A DNA stretch of 9,728 bases from positions 1 to 9,728 of the forward strand of contig CABZJG010000059.1 in the NCBI GenBank assembly GCA_902525995.1. The letters run 5' to 3'. Positions 5,957 through 9,728 of this stretch are shown here, piece by piece. Made by a program: the position numbers and the translations under genes. Numbering within the stretch: position 1 is the first letter of the stretch; every line of letters starts with the position of its first letter. The notes under the pieces were generated by a model. It was not told the DNA's origin and did no database searches. It saw nothing but the letters and a program-made list of their open reading frames with translations. Source of the DNA: Paracoccaceae bacterium (GTDB lineage: Bacteria; Pseudomonadota; Alphaproteobacteria; Rhodobacterales; Rhodobacteraceae).

Positions 5957-7051
5957 TTATTTTTTACCCGTTGGCTTGAAAATAGCTGTTTGCAGCTTTT
6001 TGACGTCGCGAAATAATCTGGGCAGGCGACGCAGAGCTTTATAGGTTTCTATATGTTGATCCATCTTCATGGCCGGATACCCAAGCATAACACGGCCTGC
6101 CGGCACATTGGACAGCACTTTTGTAGCGCCGCCCGTAATCACATGATCACCCACAAAAACATTATCACTAATACCGGTTTGCCCACCTAAAACAACGTGG
6201 TTGCCGATGCGAGCTGAGCCGGCAATACCCACCTGCGCGCAAATCAGGCAATCATTGCCGATCTGCACATTATGTCCGATCTGTGAAAGGTTATCACATT
6301 TGACCCCATTGCCGATCACCGTATTGCGCACTGTACCGCTGTCGACGCAGCTGTTGGCGCCCAGTTCGACATCATCGCCGATCGTCACGCTGCCCAAAGA
6401 ATGAATACGCGACCAGCTCTGCGCGGTGATATCTCCGCGTTCTTCGCCAAGGCTATCGCGCACATGCTCGACGGCAGAGACCTCTGGGGTGACGAAAGAA
6501 AACCCATCTCCGCCCACCACAACGCCGGGCTGGGCCACGAACCGGTCCCCTATGGTGACCCGCGCTCCAACTTTAACCGCTTCGCGCAATCGGGCATCCC
6601 TGCCCAATGTGACGCCGCTGCCAATGTAGCACTGAGCGCCAATTTGGGCGTGATCGCCGATAATGGCGTCTTTTCCGATATAGGTAAACGGCCCAATGGA
6701 CACGTCCTGTCCTACGGTGGCGCTGCTTTCAATCACGGCGGTTGGATGAATACCGCTTGGGACGGACTGTTCCGGATCCACCATGGCCGATAGCCCCGAC
6801 AGGGTAAAACGCGGCCGAGGGGCAACGATTGCGGCACGAAGCCCCAACGCCTGCCAGTCGGCGCCGGGCCAAAGCATGGCGACTTGCGCCTGTCCCTTGG
6901 GCAAATCAGCGGCATATTTGGCATCCATTGCCAAGGCAATATCGGTGGATTTGGCCTGCGATGGCTCGGCCACGCCAGAAATAATAATATCGCCATCGCC
7001 GAAAACTTCAGCGTCAAGAGCTTTGGCGATCTGTTTAACCTGATAGTCCAT
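5957..7051 (-). CDS. lpxD: UDP-3-O-(3-hydroxyacyl)glucosamine N-acyltransferase (LpxD family)
   Basis: LpxD transfers a 3-hydroxyacyl chain from ACP to the 2-amino group of UDP-3-O-acylglucosamine, the third step of lipid A synthesis, in the cytoplasm. The N-terminal uridine-binding domain (about 1-100) is followed by a left-handed beta-helix of hexapeptide repeats from about residue 103 to 325 (IGPFTYIG, IGDHAQIGAQ, VTIGDDVELG). The helical tail carries YKALRRLPRLFRDVKKL. The catalytic His in QIGHNVQIG (262, counted from the ATG at 7057) corresponds to E. coli His239. Between GGDGF and SLGSVTIGDD there is about 20 residues more than in E. coli, and the usual IDRG is VDSG. ATG 7051 is preferred because GGGA lies six bases before it; ATG 7057 directly abuts that motif. 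It sits 25 bp after the transpeptidase and 35 bp before the ACP. Whether this is the only lpxD or a paralogue cannot be seen here. Confidence 0.92.
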   Translation of the reverse strand: MDYQVKQIAKALDAEVFGDGDIIISGVAEPSQAKSTDIALAMDAKYAADLPKGQAQVAMLWPGADWQALGLRAAIVAPRPRFTLSGLSAMVDPEQSVPSGIHPTAVIESSATVGQDVSIGPFTYIGKDAIIGDHAQIGAQCYIGSGVTLGRDARLREAVKVGARVTIGDRFVAQPGVVVGGDGFSFVTPEVSAVEHVRDSLGEERGDITAQSWSRIHSLGSVTIGDDVELGANSCVDSGTVRNTVIGNGVKCDNLSQIGHNVQIGNDCLICAQVGIAGSARIGNHVVLGGQTGISDNVFVGDHVITGGATKVLSNVPAGRVMLGYPAMKMDQHIETYKALRRLPRLFRDVKKLQTAIFKPTGKK

Positions 7052-7076
7052 GACCATTCCCGTATTGGGGTATGGA

Positions 7077-8723
7077 TTACCCTTGATTTGAGGTTATGAC
7101 CACCCCTGCTTTTTGCAAAGCGAGAAATATTTGGGCATCGCGCCCATATATATCACGGCGAAAACCGATCCGTCCGTCTGGGGTCGTCACTGCAGTCCGG
7201 TATATAATATGCACCGGAACCGGTTGGCGCAAAAATATTATATTTTCTTCCCCCAAATCCAGTGCAGTTTGGAAGCGCTTCTTGGGCGTGCTGGTCTGTT
7301 TTGACAAAAGCGCATAGGCAAAATCAAAAGGCTGATGCAAGCGGATACAGCCATGGGAAAAAGCCCGTTCTTCGCGCGAAAAAAGCTTTTTTTGCGGCGT
7401 GTCGTGCAAATAGATATTATGCACGTTGGGAAACATAAATTTTACCAACCCCAAAGCATTGCTATGGGATGGCTTTTGTTTCAAATCAAATGGGAAATCT
7501 TCTTCGGTATAGTCATTAAAGTTGATATCGAACCGATCCACCTCTTGGCCTTCAGGGTCAATGAGCGTTAGCTCGCTTAGCGCAAATGGATCCATCTGAA
7601 GCTCTGGCAAATATTCCCCAACGGTGATCGAACGCGGGACATTCCATGTTGGATTGACGACCATATGCTCCATCCGATCCGAAAATTCGGGGCTTCTGCG
7701 CTTTTCATCATTGGCCCCAATCACTGATCGGGTTTCGAAAACCACCACATCATTATCAAAAATCTTAGCCGAAAAATCTGTTAGGTTTACTTGGATTTGC
7801 CGCTCGCTTTTTGGCTGATCCAGCCAGTTTTCCCTATTGCTCCAGCGTTCACGTTCCATCGCCACACTAATGGCTTTTAAGCGATCTTTTACTGAAACGT
7901 TCAATTCCGCCAATGTCATTGGTCCGGCCACACCATCGGGAGACAGACCGTGATCTTTTTGAAACCGCTGCACTGCGCTGCGCAGGATTTTTCCGTACCG
8001 GTCCGACAGGGTATTTTCCATATACCCCTGCTCTATCAAGCGGTTTCTCAACGCAACAACCGCCGGACCCCATTCGCCCGGGCGCAATTGTTCTTCGATC
8101 AGCTTTGGCCCCCAGCCCCCCGCTTTAAGCACCGACAGAAAATCCTGACGCGCGGCAAGCAGATTGCGGTAATTTTCTGTTTGGGGTGGCAAAAGCGCAA
8201 AAAACTGGTCCGCATCCGTCGACAAAAGCGGGTTTAGAAAGGCTTCGTCTTCAAGATAATTGACCTTTCGAAAAATATTCTTGTCGACTTTTTTCGGAAC
8301 CACCAAGCCGGTATGAACGTCTGCAGAATAGCGCAAAAAGGACAGCGTCATCTGGCCCTCTAGGATGCCAAGATCATACTGTGATTTTGCAGTGCGACCC
8401 AGCGCCAGAAGGCGGTTGAGGCTATACTTATACTTCGGAAGCCCATGGGTATCCGCATTTTCGAGCGCTCGGACTAGGGCTGTACGCCGCGCCTGTGATG
8501 GGGCATCTGTTCCCGTCCAAATTGGAAGGAACTCGCGGCCTTGATAAAAATCAAGTGCAGTTTCGCGACTTTCGAGCGTTTTGGTAAGCGCCAGACGAAA
8601 GGTTAGACTTTCTACAGCGCCCAAGGATGCGAAGAGGTTTGAAAATATGAAAAATGCACTGCCAATAAGCGCCCAAAAACGCGTGGTAAAATAGGCGGAT
8701 TTACGCATCTTATATTGGATCAT
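7077..8723 (-). CDS. L,D-transpeptidase, YcbB/LdtD-like, with peptidoglycan-binding domain
   Basis: This enzyme forms 3-3 cross-links or attaches acyl donors in peptidoglycan in the periplasm. A signal anchor (about residues 13-36) precedes an N-terminal helical region resembling the YcbB scaffold (about 45-205). A PG_binding_1 domain follows (about 217-275, including AVQRFQKDHGLSPDGVAGP), then the YkuD catalytic domain (about 308-475). The catalytic signature is FSHGCIRL with His457 and Cys459, preceded by YLHDTP with His440. The 548-residue length fits YcbB-type enzymes, and the block MVVNPTWNVPRSI is also typical. ATG 8723 is kept because AGGG lies about nine bases before it; ATG 8708 lacks such a motif. 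It is the first gene of the leftward operon, so transcription of lpxD, the ACP and the ketosynthase probably starts upstream of it. Confidence 0.92.
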   Translation of the reverse strand: MIQYKMRKSAYFTTRFWALIGSAFFIFSNLFASLGAVESLTFRLALTKTLESRETALDFYQGREFLPIWTGTDAPSQARRTALVRALENADTHGLPKYKYSLNRLLALGRTAKSQYDLGILEGQMTLSFLRYSADVHTGLVVPKKVDKNIFRKVNYLEDEAFLNPLLSTDADQFFALLPPQTENYRNLLAARQDFLSVLKAGGWGPKLIEEQLRPGEWGPAVVALRNRLIEQGYMENTLSDRYGKILRSAVQRFQKDHGLSPDGVAGPMTLAELNVSVKDRLKAISVAMERERWSNRENWLDQPKSERQIQVNLTDFSAKIFDNDVVVFETRSVIGANDEKRRSPEFSDRMEHMVVNPTWNVPRSITVGEYLPELQMDPFALSELTLIDPEGQEVDRFDINFNDYTEEDFPFDLKQKPSHSNALGLVKFMFPNVHNIYLHDTPQKKLFSREERAFSHGCIRLHQPFDFAYALLSKQTSTPKKRFQTALDLGEENIIFLRQPVPVHIIYRTAVTTPDGRIGFRRDIYGRDAQIFLALQKAGVVITSNQG

Positions 8724-8760
8724 GGTTTAACGCCCTAATGGTCAATTTACTGCTGTCTAA

Positions 8761-8789
8761 TTTATGCTAGAGACTTACTGATTTGTCCA
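8761..8789 (-). promoter_or_regulatory. Possible promoter of the transpeptidase-lpxD-ACP-KAS operon
   Basis: On the minus strand TGGACA (8789-8784) and CATAAA (8766-8761) are 17 bases apart, about 38 bases before the ATG at 8723. The matches to TTGACA and TATAAT are 5/6 and 4/6. It lies in the 256-bp divergent gap shared with the DUF882 peptidase gene. Confidence 0.4.
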
Positions 8790-8909
8790 ATCACATTCAA
8801 GATAGCGACGGGCTTTTGCACGCTTGAAACACTGCGATCCCTGCACCGAAGTCCAGCAGAAAAGCAAAAAGATGCGCAAATAAGGCGGCAAAGTCTTTCG
8901 CGATGATTT

Positions 8910-8938
8910 TTGACTTGGTCAAGCAGGGTTTTTATGCC
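8910..8938 (+). promoter_or_regulatory. Possible promoter of the DUF882 peptidase gene
   Basis: TTGACT (8910-8915, 5/6 to consensus) is 17 bases from TATGCC (8933-8938, weak -10), about 40 bases before the ATG at 8980. The rest of the divergent gap (about 8790-8909) shows no recognisable RNA gene or operator. Confidence 0.35.
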
Positions 8939-8979
8939 ATAAGCTTGCCTATCTGGGGAGATATAACGGATCTGTACCT

Positions 8980-9585
8980 ATGCCAATGGGCGCAGACGAG
9001 AAAAGACAACGCGTGATGGCTGAAAGATCAAACACAGCGATAACCCGGCGAGAGTTGCTTGGTGCCTTCGCTGCGACAGCGCTTGTCGCTGCGCCTGTTT
9101 ACTCACGAGCGGCCGGCTATGTCAAAGGCGCAGGGGACTGCCGCTTTATCAATATGTACTCGCGGCGCAGTGGTGAAGATTGTAAAGCTGTTTACTGGAT
9201 TGACGGCGAATATATCAAAGATGCCGTCGATGAGATTAGCCTAATCATGCGAGACTGGCGGCGTGATGAAGTGAAAGACATTGACCTTCGCACCATTGAT
9301 ATCATGGCCGCCACCCATCGGCTTTTGGACACCAGCGAACCTTTTCAACTGCTCTCCGGATATCGCAGCGCCAAAACCAATGCGATGCTCCGGCGCCGGT
9401 CGCGGTCGGTGGCAAAGAAATCATTGCATATCACCGGCCAAGCGGCAGACCTTAGGTTGTCGTCCCGTTCGGTGCGTCAGCTGGCACGTGCTGCTCGCTC
9501 CTGCCAAGCCGGCGGCGTGGGCAGCTATTCACGCTCGCGTTTTGTGCATATGGACTGCGGGCCGGTTCGCACCTGGGGCAGATAA
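8980..9585 (+). CDS. DUF882 / MepK (YcbK)-like murein endopeptidase, Tat-exported
   Basis: This 201-residue M15-type metallopeptidase would cut peptide cross-links in periplasmic peptidoglycan. A Tat signal is visible: TRRELLGAF (22-30) with twin Arg23-Arg24, a hydrophobic run ATALVAAPV, and a likely cleavage site near SRAAG (42-46). The mature part carries the zinc-site motif SLHITGQAADLRL with ligands His150 and Asp157, then the third ligand His190 in FVHMDCGPVRTWGR. LSGYRS precedes it, as in the family. The start is uncertain: ATG 8980 has only a distant GGA, and ATG 9016 would leave the twin arginines at residues 11-12 and a shorter, more usual n-region. It is divergent from the L,D-transpeptidase, so the two may balance making and cutting 3-3 links. 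In E. coli the homologous genes ycbB and ycbK are neighbours. Confidence 0.9.
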   Translation: MPMGADEKRQRVMAERSNTAITRRELLGAFAATALVAAPVYSRAAGYVKGAGDCRFINMYSRRSGEDCKAVYWIDGEYIKDAVDEISLIMRDWRRDEVKDIDLRTIDIMAATHRLLDTSEPFQLLSGYRSAKTNAMLRRRSRSVAKKSLHITGQAADLRLSSRSVRQLARAARSCQAGGVGSYSRSRFVHMDCGPVRTWGR

Positions 9586-9670
9586 GCGCAGCGCTCGGCG
9601 CGCGCTTCAAGGGTTTCCACAGCTTTCGTAAAGTTCCGTGTCGCAGCAGAGCTGTGCTATGAGCAAATAA

Positions 9671-9728
9671 CTACGCAGCAATCTTGCAATGCGGCGCCAT
9701 ATGCTCGACAAAGACTTCACGCAATGTG
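9671..9728 (-). CDS. Possible C-terminal end of a leftward gene (unrecognised)
   Basis: Reading leftward from the window edge, one frame gives TLREVFVEHMAPHCKIAA and then TAG (9673-9671). Eighteen open codons prove little, but the composition looks protein-like and the frame enters from outside. I do not recognise the family. No rival gene occupies the 143 bases after the DUF882 peptidase. A GC-rich partial stem at about 9583-9611 lacks a T-tract. Confidence 0.35.
   Translation of the reverse strand, partial: TLREVFVEHMAPHCKIAA

Noticed and set aside
6401..6793. 130-codon plus-strand open frame
   Set aside because: It is antisense to the hexapeptide-repeat region of lpxD; the repetitive coding strand tends to leave long antisense frames.
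9583..9611. GC-rich partial stem after the DUF882 peptidase as a terminator
   Set aside because: The arms AAGCGC/GCGCTT pair only partly and no T-tract follows, so intrinsic termination is not supported.

Overview
The window looks like chromosomal DNA from an alphaproteobacterium, most likely a marine roseobacter-type member of the Rhodobacterales. This is inferred from the protein content: a Hint_2-family protein, a dimethylglycine dehydrogenase-type GcvT barrel, a MocA-like nucleotidyltransferase, and a block of L,D-transpeptidase, LpxD, ACP and ketosynthase genes. Base composition is moderate, roughly half G+C by eye. No rRNA, tRNA, CRISPR array or prophage is visible.

Left part (1 to about 680): the 5' end of an IS200/IS605-type HUH transposase gene (tnpA, minus strand) runs off the left edge. 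Just upstream of it lie a perfect 27-bp inverted repeat that covers its ribosome binding site, then a typical IS200/IS605 terminal hairpin. The element abuts the last ~90 codons of a dimethylglycine/sarcosine dehydrogenase-like gene, which has an in-frame stop at the junction and appears to be a 3' remnant cut by the insertion.

Centre-left (772 to 4463): a MocA/MobA-like nucleotidyltransferase (+), a Hint-fold protein lacking the expected catalytic Cys and His (-), about 500 bp of AT-rich DNA with no convincing intact gene but a possible gene fossil, and a complete fused ABC exporter half-transporter (+). The exporter overlaps the next gene tail-to-tail by 11 bp.

Centre-right (4453 to 8723, minus strand): a compact putative operon transcribed leftward, in the order L,D-transpeptidase (YcbB-like), LpxD, acyl carrier protein, beta-ketoacyl-ACP synthase. 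Gaps are about 25 and 35 bp, and the last pair overlaps by four bases (GTGA). The natural reading is an envelope operon in which a dedicated ACP and condensing enzyme feed an LpxD-type N-acyltransferase with a particular 3-hydroxyacyl chain. It is co-transcribed with a peptidoglycan cross-linking enzyme.

Right part (8724 to 9728): a divergent promoter region, then a Tat-exported DUF882/MepK-like peptidoglycan endopeptidase (+). The pairing of a YcbB-like transpeptidase with a YcbK/MepK-like hydrolase recalls the adjacent ycbB-ycbK genes of enterobacteria. The last ~60 bases may hold the 3' end of a leftward gene.
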